Position numbers and translations under genes: made by a program
Notes under the pieces: model-generated
The model's database searches: none
Told to the model about the DNA's origin: nothing
The model's input: only the letters and a program-made list of their open reading frames with translations
Origin: Ewingella sp. CoE-038-23
GTDB lineage: Bacteria > Pseudomonadota > Gammaproteobacteria > Enterobacterales > Enterobacteriaceae
NCBI RefSeq assembly: GCF_040419245.1
Contig: NZ_JAZHOH010000001.1
Coordinates: forward strand, 1,054,001-1,118,000
DNA length: 64,000 bases
Direction: 5' to 3'
Shown: positions 49,610 through 59,401 of the stretch, piece after piece
How the letters are laid out: each line of letters opens with the position of its first letter
Position numbering within the stretch: position 1 is the first letter of the stretch

Positions 49610-49668
49610 GGGCGCAGCATGTTGCATTTTCCGAGGGGGAATCTCGAAAGGTGCAGCGTGTTGCGCCC
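49610..49668. repeat. 59-base imperfect hairpin between kdpC and kdpD
   Basis: The ends GGGCGCA and TGCGCCC pair, and the stem continues with a few mismatches through GCA/TGC and CGAG/CTCG to a seven-base apex, about 26 positions in all. A smaller dyad, TCCTCT/AGAGGA, lies at 49679-49696. There is no T-run after it on the minus strand. It may be a small palindromic repeat family or an mRNA-stabilising element. Confidence 0.6.
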
Positions 49669-49713
49669 TAATCACTGATCCTCTTTATCTAGAGGACATC
49701 TTTATTCGAACCC

Positions 49714-50340
49714 TTACTGCGCTTTCAGGTTGTCCAGCGCATGGTTTAATTCAAGCACGTTGACCACGGTTGGGCCGATAAAGCTCGCCAGCGGCGACGA
49801 GGTATTATCATCAATCAGTTTATTGACTTGCGCCAGCGTTAAGCCACGCGCCGTTGCCACGCGCTGGGCCTGCCACTGTGCGGCTTCCACCGAAATTTGT
49901 GGGTCAAGGCCGCTGCCCGATGCGGTGACTAAATCCACCGGAACCTGTGGCGAACTTTGTGGGTTCGCTTTACGCAGTGCCGCCACGCGATCCGCCACGG
50001 CTTTGTCCAGCGCCGGATTGCTCGCCGCCATGTTGCTGCCGCCGGACGCCATTGGATTATAGGGGGTATCGGACGTCGCCGACGGACGCCCCCAGAAATA
50101 GTTGTCGCGAGTGAAGTTCTGGCCAATCAGCTCAGAACCGACAATCACGCCATTGTCACGGATCAGCGAACCTTCAGCGCGGTAGTTGAATACCGCGGTG
50201 GAGATCCCGGTGGTGACGAACGGGTAGACCACCCCGGTCGCCAGCGTCAGCAGCACCGTCATCACAATCGCAGGGCGTAGGTAGCTCATGCGGGTTGGCG
50301 CTGGAGCTTGGTTAGCAGACTGAGCACGTAAAACAGACAT
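49714..50340 (-). CDS. kdpC: Potassium-transporting ATPase subunit KdpC
   Basis: A 208-residue single-pass subunit of the KdpFABC pump. The membrane helix is in LRPAIVMTVLLTLATGVVYPFVTT. The rest is periplasmic, with NYFWGRPSAT and GSGLDPQISVEAAQWQAQRVA typical of KdpC. An N-terminal extension of 17 residues relative to E. coli is kept because AAGGGA lies upstream of the ATG. It begins 12 bases after kdpB. Confidence 0.95.
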   Translation of the reverse strand: MSVLRAQSANQAPAPTRMSYLRPAIVMTVLLTLATGVVYPFVTTGISTAVFNYRAEGSLIRDNGVIVGSELIGQNFTRDNYFWGRPSATSDTPYNPMASGGSNMAASNPALDKAVADRVAALRKANPQSSPQVPVDLVTASGSGLDPQISVEAAQWQAQRVATARGLTLAQVNKLIDDNTSSPLASFIGPTVVNVLELNHALDNLKAQ

Positions 50341-50352
50341 AGTCTTTATCCC

Positions 50353-52437
50353 TTAACTTAAGTGTAAAACGGTGAGGATCACGTCGATAATCTTGATACC
50401 GATAAACGGCACCACCAGACCACCCACGCCATAAATCCACAGGTTGCGACGCAGCAGCGACGCGGCGCTCATGGCTTTATAACTCACACCGCGTAACGCC
50501 AGTGGGATCAGGAACACAATCACCAAGGCGTTGAAAATCACTGCTGACATAATCGCCGAAGCAGGGGAGGTCAGGTGCATCACGTTCAGCGCGTTCAGCT
50601 GCGGATAGGTCGCCGCGAACGCCGCCGGGATAATGGCGAAATACTTCGCCACGTCGTTGGCGATACTGAAGGTGGTCAGCGAGCCGCGCGTCATCAGCAT
50701 CTGCTTACCGATATGCACCACTTCAATCAGCTTGGTCGGGTTGGAATCCAGGTCCACCATGTTGCCGGCTTCTTTCGCCGCTTGGGTACCTGAGTTCATC
50801 GCCACCGCCACGTCAGCCTGTGCCAGAGCAGGGGCGTCGTTGGTACCGTCGCCGGTCATCGCCACCAGACGGCCTTCTGACTGGTATTGGCGAATCAGCG
50901 CCAGCTTGGCTTCCGGCGTGGCTTCGGACAGGAAGTCATCCACCCCGGCTTCGGCCGCGATAGCCGCAGCGGTCAGACGGTTGTCACCGGTGATCATCAC
51001 CGTTTTGATCCCCATCTTACGCAGCTCGGCAAAGCGCTCTTTGATGCCACCTTTGACGATGTCCTTCAGCTCAACCACGCCCAGAACGCGCGCACCTTCA
51101 GCCACGACCAGCGGCGTACCGCCTTTACGAGCCACGTTTTCCACCAGGCCTTCGATAGCCTGCGGGAAGCTGCCGCCGTTGGTTTCCACGTGGCGACGAA
51201 TGGCGTCCACCGAGCCTTTACGAATGCTGCGGTCACCGATGTTCACGCCGCTCATGCGGGTTTGCGCAGAGAACGGAACAAAGGTGGCGTTCAGCGAATG
51301 AATATCGCGTTCGCGCAGGTTAAAGCGCTGTTTTGCCAGCACCACGATGCTGCGGCCTTCCGGCGTTTCGTCCGCCAGTGAGGATAACTGTGCGGCATCG
51401 GCCAGTTCCTGTTCCGTCACCTGAGGTGCGGGAAGGAACTGCGATGCCTGACGGTTACCCAGCGTAATGGTCCCGGTCTTGTCGAGCAGCAGCACGTCAA
51501 CGTCACCCGCCGCTTCTACAGCACGGCCGCTGGTGGCAATCACGTTAGCTTCCAGCATGCGGCTCATACCCGCCACGCCGATGGCCGACAGCAGGCCGCC
51601 GATGGTGGTAGGGATCAGACAGACTAACAGCGCGACCAGTACGGTGACGGTGACTGGAACGCCCATGTGGCTGGCGTCAACGCTAAACAGCGAGAACGGA
51701 TAGAGCGTGGCGGTGGCTAGAACGAACACCAGCGTCAGCGCAACCAGCAGAATAGTCAGAGCCACTTCGTTTGGCGTTTTGCGACGTTTTGCGCCTTCCA
51801 CCATGGCGATCATCCGGTCAAGGAAGGTGTCGCCTGGGTTCGCCGTACACTCAACAATCAGCCAGTCAGACAGCACGCGAGTACCGCCGGTGACGGAGGA
51901 GAAGTCACCGCCTGACTCACGAATCACCGGTGCGGATTCACCAGTAATGGCGCTTTCATCCACTGACGCTCCGCCGACCAGCACTTCACCGTCGCACGGC
52001 ACGGTATCACCGGCTTCGATCAGCACCATGTCGCCTTTACGCAGGCTGTCGGCGGCCACTTTAACCACCGGAGATTCCGGACGCGGTTCGTAGATTTTCT
52101 TCGCCCAGCTGGTCTTCTGCACGCCTTTCAGGCTCTGTGCCTGCGCCTTGCTGCGGCCTTCTGCCAACGCTTCGGCAAAGTTGGCGAACAGCACGGTGAA
52201 CCACAGCCACAGCGACACGCTGCCGGTGAAGGCGGCGCTGCCGTCAGTCTGTTTGAACAGAATAGCCAGCCAAATAATGGTGGTCAGAATACTGCCCAGA
52301 TACACCACGAACATCACCGGGTTACGCCACTGGACGCGCGGGTCCAGTTTCTTCACCGAGTCGAGCAGTGCGGTGCGGATCAGGCGCGGTTCAAACAGCG
52401 CACGTTGTTTACGAGTCATTTTCTTAATCTCACTCAT
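50353..52437 (-). CDS. kdpB: Potassium-transporting ATPase ATP-binding subunit KdpB
   Basis: A 694-residue P-type ATPase. TGES is at residues 165-168, with Ser162 nearby, the site of inhibitory phosphorylation in E. coli. The phosphorylated Asp is D319 in [12 protein letters not shown], and the hinge [16 protein letters not shown] follows. It couples ATP hydrolysis to K+ moving from KdpA. Confidence 0.98.
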   Translation of the reverse strand: MSEIKKMTRKQRALFEPRLIRTALLDSVKKLDPRVQWRNPVMFVVYLGSILTTIIWLAILFKQTDGSAAFTGSVSLWLWFTVLFANFAEALAEGRSKAQAQSLKGVQKTSWAKKIYEPRPESPVVKVAADSLRKGDMVLIEAGDTVPCDGEVLVGGASVDESAITGESAPVIRESGGDFSSVTGGTRVLSDWLIVECTANPGDTFLDRMIAMVEGAKRRKTPNEVALTILLVALTLVFVLATATLYPFSLFSVDASHMGVPVTVTVLVALLVCLIPTTIGGLLSAIGVAGMSRMLEANVIATSGRAVEAAGDVDVLLLDKTGTITLGNRQASQFLPAPQVTEQELADAAQLSSLADETPEGRSIVVLAKQRFNLRERDIHSLNATFVPFSAQTRMSGVNIGDRSIRKGSVDAIRRHVETNGGSFPQAIEGLVENVARKGGTPLVVAEGARVLGVVELKDIVKGGIKERFAELRKMGIKTVMITGDNRLTAAAIAAEAGVDDFLSEATPEAKLALIRQYQSEGRLVAMTGDGTNDAPALAQADVAVAMNSGTQAAKEAGNMVDLDSNPTKLIEVVHIGKQMLMTRGSLTTFSIANDVAKYFAIIPAAFAATYPQLNALNVMHLTSPASAIMSAVIFNALVIVFLIPLALRGVSYKAMSAASLLRRNLWIYGVGGLVVPFIGIKIIDVILTVLHLS

Positions 52438-52462
52438 TATCAGTTCAACGGGTTACGCGGCA

Positions 52463-54151
52463 TTAATGGCCGGACCACACCTGCAAATGTTCTGCTACCG
52501 GACCGAGGGCCAGGGCCGGAACGAAGGTCAGCGCACCAACCAGCAGAACCGTACCGACCAGCAGGCCGATAAACAGTGGGCCGGAGGTAGGCAGCGTACC
52601 GTTGCCCGCTTTCTGACGTTTTTTCGCTACCAGTGAACCAGCGATAGCCAGCACCGGCAGAATCACCCCAAAGCGACCGAAGAACATACATACCGACAAC
52701 AGCACGTTATAGAACGGGGTGTTGACGCTTAAACCACCGAAGGCGCTACCGTTGTTGTTGGCGGCAGAGGAGACGGCATACAGCACTTCGCTAAAACCGT
52801 GGGCGCCCGGGTTGGAGATACCGGCACGGCCTGCGTCAGTCACCAGTGCCAGCGCGGTACCCAGCAACACCAGCGTTGGTGTCACCAGAATCGCCAGCGC
52901 GGTCATCTTCATGTCGTAAACATCAATCTTCTTACCAAGGTATTCCGGCGTGCGGCCAATCATCAGGCCAGCGATAAACACCGTCAGCAGCACGAACAGC
53001 AGCATGCCGTACAGGCCAGAGCCGACGCCGCCGAACACCACTTCACCAATCTGCATCAGCCACATTGGCACCAGACCACCAAGGGCGGTGAAGGAGTCAT
53101 GCATGGCGTTCACCGCACCGCAGGAGGCGGCGGTAGTGACGGCAGCAAAGAAGCTAGAAGCTAAGATGCCGAAGCGACTCTCCTTACCTTCCATATTGAT
53201 ATTGCTGGTCGCACCGAGCTGCGTGAAGTGCGGGTTACCCTGCAATTCGGCGTACATAATGACCACCACCGACACCACGAAAATCACTGACATCGCCCAC
53301 ACCAGCGCGTGGCCCTGACGGTTATCACCGACCACGCGACCGAACGCAAAGCACAGTGCGCAAGGGATCAGGAAAATCGACAGCATCTGCACCATGTTGG
53401 TCATGGCGGTTGGGTTTTCGAACGGGTGCGCTGAGTTAGCGCCGAAGAAGCCACCGCCGTTAGTCCCGAGCATTTTTATCGCTTCTTGAGAGGCGACTGG
53501 GCCCATTGGCAACAGCTGCTGCGCGCCTTCCAGCGTGGTCACGTGCTGATAAGCTTCGAAGTTCTGAATCACTCCTTGGCTGACGAAGTAGAGCGCTATC
53601 AACAGAGAAATTGGCAGCAGCAGATAAATCGTGATGCGCCACAGGTCTGCCCAGGCGTTACCAATGGTGTGAGCCGAAGGGCGCGCGAAAGCGCGGATCA
53701 GCGCAAAGGCCACGGCAATACCGGTGGCGGCGGACAGGAAGTTCTGCACCGTCAAACCAATCATCTGGCTGAAGTAGCTCAGCGTGCTTTCGCCGCTGTA
53801 CGCCTGCCAGTTGGTGTTACTCACAAAGCTGACTGCTGTGTTGAAAGCCAGATCCCAAGACAAACCGCCGAAGTTCTGCGGGTTCATTGGCAACCAGCCT
53901 TGCGCCAACAGCATCACCATCAAAACGACGATGCCTAAAATGTTGAACACCATGATGGCGAGGGCGTACTGCCACCAGTTCATTTCTGTTTCGGAACTAC
54001 CTGCTGTGCGAAATACCCCACGATCAAAACGTTGTAACAACCCTACAGGCTGACCTTCAATCAGCTGAGCAATGAAATTCCCCAGTGGTTTTGAGAGCAG
54101 CAATAACACCAACATAAAGCTGGCGATCATTAAAAAGCCCGAAGCTGCCAT
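52463..54151 (-). CDS. kdpA: Potassium-transporting ATPase potassium-binding subunit KdpA
   Basis: A 562-residue channel-like subunit of the SKT superfamily with ten predicted helices. Selectivity-filter-type loops occur in [45 protein letters not shown] and [13 protein letters not shown]. Its ribosome binding site (GGAGGAG) lies inside the end of kdpF. Confidence 0.98.
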   Translation of the reverse strand: MAASGFLMIASFMLVLLLLSKPLGNFIAQLIEGQPVGLLQRFDRGVFRTAGSSETEMNWWQYALAIMVFNILGIVVLMVMLLAQGWLPMNPQNFGGLSWDLAFNTAVSFVSNTNWQAYSGESTLSYFSQMIGLTVQNFLSAATGIAVAFALIRAFARPSAHTIGNAWADLWRITIYLLLPISLLIALYFVSQGVIQNFEAYQHVTTLEGAQQLLPMGPVASQEAIKMLGTNGGGFFGANSAHPFENPTAMTNMVQMLSIFLIPCALCFAFGRVVGDNRQGHALVWAMSVIFVVSVVVIMYAELQGNPHFTQLGATSNINMEGKESRFGILASSFFAAVTTAASCGAVNAMHDSFTALGGLVPMWLMQIGEVVFGGVGSGLYGMLLFVLLTVFIAGLMIGRTPEYLGKKIDVYDMKMTALAILVTPTLVLLGTALALVTDAGRAGISNPGAHGFSEVLYAVSSAANNNGSAFGGLSVNTPFYNVLLSVCMFFGRFGVILPVLAIAGSLVAKKRQKAGNGTLPTSGPLFIGLLVGTVLLVGALTFVPALALGPVAEHLQVWSGH

Positions 54152-54153
54152 TT

Positions 54154-54243
54154 TTAAAACTCCTCCGCATTAAGCAGGGCATAAACCAAGTAGCCGAGTA
54201 ACAACAGAACCAGCAGTGCGCCGCAGATTACGCCAACAGTCAC
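54154..54243 (-). CDS. kdpF: Potassium-transporting ATPase small subunit KdpF
   Basis: A 29-residue single-helix peptide that stabilises the KdpFABC complex. The sequence after the GTG start, [20 protein letters not shown], matches the E. coli peptide in length and pattern, and ends LNAEEF. GGAGGTGG precedes the GTG. Longer in-frame extensions upstream are not supported. Confidence 0.93.
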   Translation of the reverse strand: MTVGVICGALLVLLLLGYLVYALLNAEEF

Positions 54244-54327
54244 AGTCCACCTCCACAGGTGTTTTTTTATGTTGCAGCGAGGATAGGGAATCGCAGGCAA
54301 AGATCCTGAAAAGAAAGCAGTCTTCAG

Positions 54328-54347
54328 TATAAAAATTATATAAAAAT
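54328..54347 (-). promoter_or_regulatory. Probable KdpE operator (tandem 9-bp repeat)
   Basis: TATAAAAAT occurs twice at an 11-base interval (54328-54336 and 54339-54347). Read on the minus strand it is ATTTTTATA twice, resembling the T-rich KdpE site of the E. coli kdp promoter. One-turn direct repeats are typical for OmpR/KdpE-class regulators. It lies about 85-105 bases before the kdpF start. Confidence 0.65.
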
Positions 54348-54465
54348 CCCGGCGCACTTTGAGTTGTCTCGGCGTTGGCTGCCCTCACTCACCCCAGTCA
54401 CTTACTTATGTAAGCTCCTGGGATTCATTCAGTTGCCGCCTTGATACAACTCAAATGGCTTGGGA
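54347..54465. repeat. ERIC element 3, upstream of kdp
   Basis: A 119-base palindromic element. Arms TTTGAGTTGT (54358-54367) and ACAACTCAAA (54446-54455) are perfect. The core TTACTTATGTAAGCTCCTGG and the flank CTCACTCACCCCAGTCACTT match the ERIC consensus closely. It abuts the kdp operator repeat. Confidence 0.93.
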
Positions 54466-54743
54466 TTTGGCTCTGTGCCACAGGGACTCACTACAGCGCC
54501 AATGGCTGGGATTTGGGCTGGGAGAGTAAAAATCTGATAGGTGATCGAGTTGTTATGAAAATGAAATGTAAAAAGTGTTTTTATTTAACTTTTCTGTAAC
54601 TCAATTACATCGATAGGCAAAATTTGGTGTTTTTTTACACTTTAAGTGGTCAGATGAGTAGTAAACTTTCAGCCATTGCGGTAAAATTTTGTTCAATTTA
54701 CAGATTCCATTAATTCTTAAACATTTCCGAAAGGAGCAACGCT

Positions 54744-54950
54744 ATGTCTGATTACACGCCGTATACGCTGACCCGTATTCTTGTTCGCCGCGCTCTGGTG
54801 CTTGCCGCAGGCGTGCTGGCATTACCGGTGATGCTGTTCCGCCAGGACCGCGCCCGTTTTTATAGTTATTTACACCGCGTCTGGCTGAAAACCAGCGATA
54901 AGCCTGTTTGGCTGTCGCATGCCGAACTCGCTTCGCAAGATTTTTATTGA
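54744..54950 (+). CDS. ybfA: YbfA family protein (DUF2517)
   Basis: A 68-residue protein with one membrane segment ([16 protein letters not shown]) and the conserved [13 protein letters not shown] and [10 protein letters not shown] blocks of E. coli YbfA. AAAGGAG lies upstream. It sits next to kdp in E. coli too. Its function is unknown. Confidence 0.92.
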   Translation: MSDYTPYTLTRILVRRALVLAAGVLALPVMLFRQDRARFYSYLHRVWLKTSDKPVWLSHAELASQDFY

Positions 54951-54985
54951 TCTTTGCTCCTTCCCTTCCTGATAAGGAAAGAAGC

Positions 54986-55017
54986 TAAAAACCCCGACTG
55001 AAAAGCCGGGGTTTTTT
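54986..55017 (+). terminator. Terminator after ybfA
   Basis: ACCCCG pairs with CGGGGT, with further pairs inside, followed by a T-run. Confidence 0.88.
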
Positions 55018-55134
55018 ATTACCTCAATCTAAAGTTGTACAACATTATTTTGTTGTATAACTTATACTGATTCATAACGAGGGCAGATAGCTCTTTTCCT
55101 AAGTGCCATGGCCAACATCATCAGGGAGTTGCTA

Positions 55135-56088
55135 ATGAGTGAACACATTCCGATCGGCATCAGTGCCTGCCTGCTGGGGGAGAACGTGCGTTTTGACGGC
55201 GGCCACAAGCGGCTGGCTTTCGCCGTTGAGCAACTTGCGCCCTATGTACGCTTCGAAGCAATTTGCCCTGAGATGGCAATTGGCCTGCCGACGCCGCGTC
55301 CAGCCTTGCGTTTGGTTCGTCAGGATGACGGCGTGGCGATGCGTTTCAGTAATGATGAATCCATTGATGTGACAGAGAAAATGCAGAGTTATGCCGAGGA
55401 GCGCATTGAGCCTTTGGGGCATCTGTGTGGCTATATTCTCTGCGCCAAGTCGCCGAGCTGTGGCATGGAAAGAGTGCGGGTCTACAGCGCCAACGGCAAA
55501 GACGGCAAGAAATGCGGCGTGGGCATTTATGCCGCCGCGTTGATGAAACGCTACCCGTGGCTGCCAGTGGAAGAGGATGGGCGGCTCAATGACCCGGTAC
55601 TGCGTGAGAACTTTGTCGAGCGCGTGTTTGCCTTATATGAGCTTAACCAGCTGCGGGCCAGCGGCCTGTCGCGCGGCAAGCTGATGGCTTTCCACAGCCG
55701 TTACAAACTTTCGCTTTTGGCACACTCCCAGCCACAATATCGCGAGTTAGGCCGATTCGTCGCGGGCATGGCCGAGTGGACTTCTCTGGAAGAGTACTTC
55801 GTCGAATATCGCCAGCGGCTGATGAATCTGTTGCAGCACAAGGCCACGCGCCGCAATCACACCAACGTATTGATGCACGTTCAGGGCTATTTCCGCCGCC
55901 AGCTTAATGCTCACCAGCGCCAAGAACTGACCCAGCTTATCGACCGCTATCGTCAGGGCGTTCAGCCTCTGCTGGCACCCATCACCTTGCTTAAACACTA
56001 TATGGCTGAGTATCCGGACGCTTATCTGGCGGATCAGCGGTATTTTGAGCCGTATCCAGAGGCTCTGCGGTTACGCTACGGCCATTAA
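55135..56088 (+). CDS. ybgA: YbgA family protein, DUF523-DUF1722 two-domain form
   Basis: A 317-residue protein. Residues 1-150 form a DUF523 domain with conserved Cys in ISACLLGENVRFDGGHK, AICPEMA and CAKSPSCGMERV. The C-terminal DUF1722 domain contains FHSRYKLSLLAHSQPQYRELG. E. coli YbgA has only the DUF1722 part (169 residues), so this is the longer ancestral-looking form. The ATG at 55135 has GGGAG upstream; an ATG nine codons earlier has none. It is 12 bases before phrB. Its biochemical role is not settled. Confidence 0.93.
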   Translation: MSEHIPIGISACLLGENVRFDGGHKRLAFAVEQLAPYVRFEAICPEMAIGLPTPRPALRLVRQDDGVAMRFSNDESIDVTEKMQSYAEERIEPLGHLCGYILCAKSPSCGMERVRVYSANGKDGKKCGVGIYAAALMKRYPWLPVEEDGRLNDPVLRENFVERVFALYELNQLRASGLSRGKLMAFHSRYKLSLLAHSQPQYRELGRFVAGMAEWTSLEEYFVEYRQRLMNLLQHKATRRNHTNVLMHVQGYFRRQLNAHQRQELTQLIDRYRQGVQPLLAPITLLKHYMAEYPDAYLADQRYFEPYPEALRLRYGH

Positions 56089-56100
56089 TGAAGGATCTTT

Positions 56101-57540
56101 ATGACTACCCATCTCGTCTGGTTCCGCAACGACCTGCGTATCACCGATAACCGCGCGCTGCACGCCGCCTGCGAGGACCCGCAGGCTAAGGTGCTCGCGC
56201 TATTTATCGCCACGCCGAAACAGTGGCAACAGCACGTCATGGCGCCGCGTCAGGCGGCCTTTATTTACCAGCACGTTCAGGCTTTGCAGGCTTCCCTGGC
56301 CGAGCGTGGCATTCCGCTGTTCTACCAGCAGTGCGATGACTTCGCCGCCAGCAATGTCTGGCTGAAGGATTTCTGCGCCGAGCATAACGTGGATGCGTTG
56401 TTCTACAACCGCCAGTATGAAATCAACGAGTTAGAGCGCGACGCCGCCCTCGAAAAAAGCCTCTCCGGCGAGGTCATTTGTCGCAGTTTTGATGACAGCC
56501 TGCTGTTACCCCCCGGCTCGGTAACTACCGGCGAAGGCAGCATGTACAAGGTCTACACGCCGTTTCGCCGCGCCTTTCTTGAGCGCCTGACCGAGTCAGA
56601 CAGCCGCTCGCTGCCTGCGCCGCAGGCGCGTGAAAACGGCGAGGAGGTCAAACTGCACGCGCTGACTCCCTTCGACTATCCGCAGCAGGAGATTGGCGAT
56701 GACTTCCCGGTCGGCGAAGAGGCGGCGCGTGACCGTTTACGCCGTTTTTGCCGCGAGCAGGTGCAGGATTATCTCGAGCAGCGCGACCTGCCCGCCGTCG
56801 ACGGCACCAGCTCGCTTTCCCCTTATTTAGCCATCGGCGTGCTGTCGCCACGCCAGTGCTTTAACCGCCTGCGCACCGAATGCCCGGACGTGCTCGAGCG
56901 CCGCGACGGCGGGGCCTTTGGCTGGCTGAACGAGCTGGTGTGGCGCGAGTTTTACCGTCATTTGTTGGTGGCCTGGCCGATGCTGTGTAAACACCGGCCT
57001 TTCATCGACTGGACCGATAATGTCCGCTGGCGGCACGCGCCGGAAGATCTTCAGGCGTGGAAAGAGGGTAAAACTGGCTATCCGATTGTCGACGCGGCCA
57101 TGCGCCAGTTGAACGCCACCGGCTGGATGCACAACCGCCTGCGGATGATTGTCGCCAGTTTCTTGGTCAAAGATCTGCTGATCGACTGGCGCGAGGGCGA
57201 ACGCTATTTTATGTCGCAACTGCTGGATGGCGATTTGGCGGCCAACAATGGCGGCTGGCAGTGGGGCGCGTCCACCGGCACCGACGCCGCGCCGTACTTC
57301 CGCATTTTCAACCCCACCACGCAGGGCGAGCGTTTTGACAAAGCCGGGCGATTTATCAAAGCTTGGGTGCCGGAGTTGACCGATGTCCCAGAAAAAGGAA
57401 TTCACCAGCCACATCAATGGGCTGAGAAAACCCAGCGCGTGCTAGACTATCCTCAGCCGGTTATCGATCACTCCACCGCCCGTAAAGACACACTGGCGGC
57501 GTTCGAGGCGGCGAAACGAGGGAATCAGCCACAGGGCTGA
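56101..57540 (+). CDS. phrB: Deoxyribodipyrimidine photolyase
   Basis: A 479-residue light-driven repair enzyme that splits cyclobutane pyrimidine dimers. The N-terminal antenna domain starts HLVWFRNDLRITDNRAL. The C-terminal FAD-binding domain carries WRHAPEDLQAWKEGKTGYPI, MHNRLRMIVASFLVKDLLIDW and the electron-transfer Trp region NNGGWQWGASTGTDAAPYFR. It is coupled in position to ybgA, as in E. coli. Confidence 0.97.
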   Translation: MTTHLVWFRNDLRITDNRALHAACEDPQAKVLALFIATPKQWQQHVMAPRQAAFIYQHVQALQASLAERGIPLFYQQCDDFAASNVWLKDFCAEHNVDALFYNRQYEINELERDAALEKSLSGEVICRSFDDSLLLPPGSVTTGEGSMYKVYTPFRRAFLERLTESDSRSLPAPQARENGEEVKLHALTPFDYPQQEIGDDFPVGEEAARDRLRRFCREQVQDYLEQRDLPAVDGTSSLSPYLAIGVLSPRQCFNRLRTECPDVLERRDGGAFGWLNELVWREFYRHLLVAWPMLCKHRPFIDWTDNVRWRHAPEDLQAWKEGKTGYPIVDAAMRQLNATGWMHNRLRMIVASFLVKDLLIDWREGERYFMSQLLDGDLAANNGGWQWGASTGTDAAPYFRIFNPTTQGERFDKAGRFIKAWVPELTDVPEKGIHQPHQWAEKTQRVLDYPQPVIDHSTARKDTLAAFEAAKRGNQPQG

Positions 57541-57575
57541 GAACCAACAGAAATCTTCACCACACACGGAGCGAT

Positions 57576-58559
57576 GTGATGAGAAACAAAATGTTGGCGC
57601 TGATCCTGGCGTGTTCCGCGAGTCAGGCATTCGCAGGTTTTGACGTGGTGGCGCTTGGCGTTCACGGCGGCGTTGAGGAGGGCAACCTGACCTCCTATCT
57701 GATTCGCAGCGATGACCAAAAAGTTTATCTCGGGCTGGATGCCGGTTCGGTTCTGCCCGGGATCAGTAAGGCGCTGGAAAAGGGCGCCTTTCCTCAGGTG
57801 ACGCCAGAAAATGCCGCGCCTTACACCCCGCAGGGCGCGGTTTTCCGCAATCTGATTGGCGGCTACTTCATCAGCCACGGCCATCTAGACCACCTTGCCG
57901 GGCTTATCATCAGCTCTCCCGAAGACAGTAAAAAACCGATTTACGGCACCGCCGATACCATCGGCACCCTGCGCCAGCACTACTTCAACGGCAAAGTGTG
58001 GCCGAACTTCACGGATACCGGCAGCGGCCTGCGCATTGGCACCTATCGCCTGAATGCGCCGCGCCCGGCCCAGCGTTTTTCCGTCGGGCTTACCGGGCTT
58101 GATGGCGTGATTTACCCCCTCAGCCACGGCGGTACGCCGTCGAGCATGATCCTGCTCAGCCGCAATAAAGAGTCTTTTGCCTACTTTGGCGATACCGGCC
58201 CGGACGCGGTGGAGAAGTCGAACAATCTGGCGGCGGTGTGGCAGGTGCTGGGTGCTGAGGTGAAAGCCAAGCGGCTCAAGGGCATCATCATCGAAACCTC
58301 TTATCCCGACGACGTGGCCGACGGCAAGCTGTTTGGTCATCTGACCCCTGAATGGCTGCTCAAAGAGCTGAAAGTCTTGGAAACCGCCAGCGGCGGCAAA
58401 GGCTCTCTCGACGGCCTGAGTGTGATCATCAGCCACATCAAGCCCAGCCTGAAAGCCGGTGAAAATCCAGAAACCGCAATCATGCAGCAGTTGGAGAAAG
58501 GCAATGACCTTGGGGTGAAGTTTATCAGGATGCAGCAGGGCGACCACTTAACCTTATAG
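57576..58559 (+). CDS. Class II cyclic-nucleotide phosphodiesterase homologue, secreted
   Basis: A 327-residue metallo-beta-lactamase-fold protein with a signal peptide (MRNKMLALILACSASQAFAG). The metal motif HGHLDH is at residues 100-105, with further likely ligands in LSHGGTPSS, FGDTGPDAV and ISHIKPS. The sequence belongs to the class II 3',5'-cyclic-nucleotide phosphodiesterase family, which includes the periplasmic CpdP of Vibrio fischeri and yeast Pde1. A periplasmic role on extracellular cyclic nucleotides is inferred. GGAG precedes the ATG. E. coli has the peptide transporter dtpD in this slot. Confidence 0.88.
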   Translation: MMRNKMLALILACSASQAFAGFDVVALGVHGGVEEGNLTSYLIRSDDQKVYLGLDAGSVLPGISKALEKGAFPQVTPENAAPYTPQGAVFRNLIGGYFISHGHLDHLAGLIISSPEDSKKPIYGTADTIGTLRQHYFNGKVWPNFTDTGSGLRIGTYRLNAPRPAQRFSVGLTGLDGVIYPLSHGGTPSSMILLSRNKESFAYFGDTGPDAVEKSNNLAAVWQVLGAEVKAKRLKGIIIETSYPDDVADGKLFGHLTPEWLLKELKVLETASGGKGSLDGLSVIISHIKPSLKAGENPETAIMQQLEKGNDLGVKFIRMQQGDHLTL

Positions 58560-58638
58560 CCAGCCGTGTTGAAGGTTGGGTGTTAGCGGCTTGTCAGTTA
58601 TCATCACCCTAAATATTCAGACCCAATGAGAGACCGAT

Positions 58639-59385
58639 ATGATCACCAACCTTCAGCTTGAATCCTTGATTAATCAGAAACTTGATGTCAGTAGCTTCCA
58701 TGACTATGCGCCGAACGGCTTACAGGTGGAAGGGCGCAAGGAGATCAACCGCGTCGTGACCGGCGTGACGGCTTCTCAGGCTTTACTGGACGCGGCGGTG
58801 GAGCACAAGGCCGACGCTATCCTGGTTCACCACGGCTATTTCTGGAAAAACGAGCCAGCCGTGGTGCGCGGCATGAAGCGCAACCGGTTGAAAACTCTGC
58901 TACTTAACGACATCAACCTTTACGGCTACCACTTGCCCCTTGACGCCCACCCGGAGTTGGGCAACAACGCGCAGCTGGCCAAAATGTTTGGCATTGAGGT
59001 GCTGGGTGAAGTGATGCCGCTAGTGCCTTTCGGCGAGCTGAAAACGCCACTCAGCGGCGAAGCTTTGCGCCAGCGCATTGAAGTGCTGCTGGACCGTAAG
59101 GTGCTGCACAGCGGCCAGGGCGGCCCGGCTGAGATTCGTCGCGTGGCCTGGTGCTCCGGCGGCGGTCAGGGCTTTATCCAGCAGGCGGCGGAGTTTGGCG
59201 TTGATGCCTTTATCAGCGGCGAAGTCTCCGAGCAGACCATCCACATTGCCCGCGAGATGGGCCTGCACTTCTACGCCGCAGGCCACCACGCCACCGAGCG
59301 CTATGGCGTGAAAGCGCTGGGGGAGTGGCTGGAGAAAGAACACAAATTAGAAGTCACATTTATAGATATCGATAACCCAGCTTAA
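58639..59385 (+). CDS. ybgI: NIF3-family metal-binding protein YbgI
   Basis: A 248-residue dinuclear-metal protein of the NIF3/DUF34 family, annotated elsewhere as a GTP cyclohydrolase I type 2 homologue; its physiological reaction is unsettled. Metal ligands appear in ILVHHGYFWK, LPLDAHPELGNN and the C-terminal AAGHHATERYG. Length is one residue above E. coli. In E. coli it directly precedes pxpB; here an opposing MFS gene intervenes. Confidence 0.95.
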   Translation: MITNLQLESLINQKLDVSSFHDYAPNGLQVEGRKEINRVVTGVTASQALLDAAVEHKADAILVHHGYFWKNEPAVVRGMKRNRLKTLLLNDINLYGYHLPLDAHPELGNNAQLAKMFGIEVLGEVMPLVPFGELKTPLSGEALRQRIEVLLDRKVLHSGQGGPAEIRRVAWCSGGGQGFIQQAAEFGVDAFISGEVSEQTIHIAREMGLHFYAAGHHATERYGVKALGEWLEKEHKLEVTFIDIDNPA

Positions 59386-59401
59386 AGGCTATTTTTAGAC
59401 A

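Larger units (their letters stand above)
54244..54743. other. 500-base region between kdpF and ybfA
   Basis: The region contains, in order from kdpF, the kdp leader and promoter with a tandem repeat, an ERIC element, and about 275 AT-rich bases with the ybfA promoter. No ORF of coding character is seen. Confidence 0.6.
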
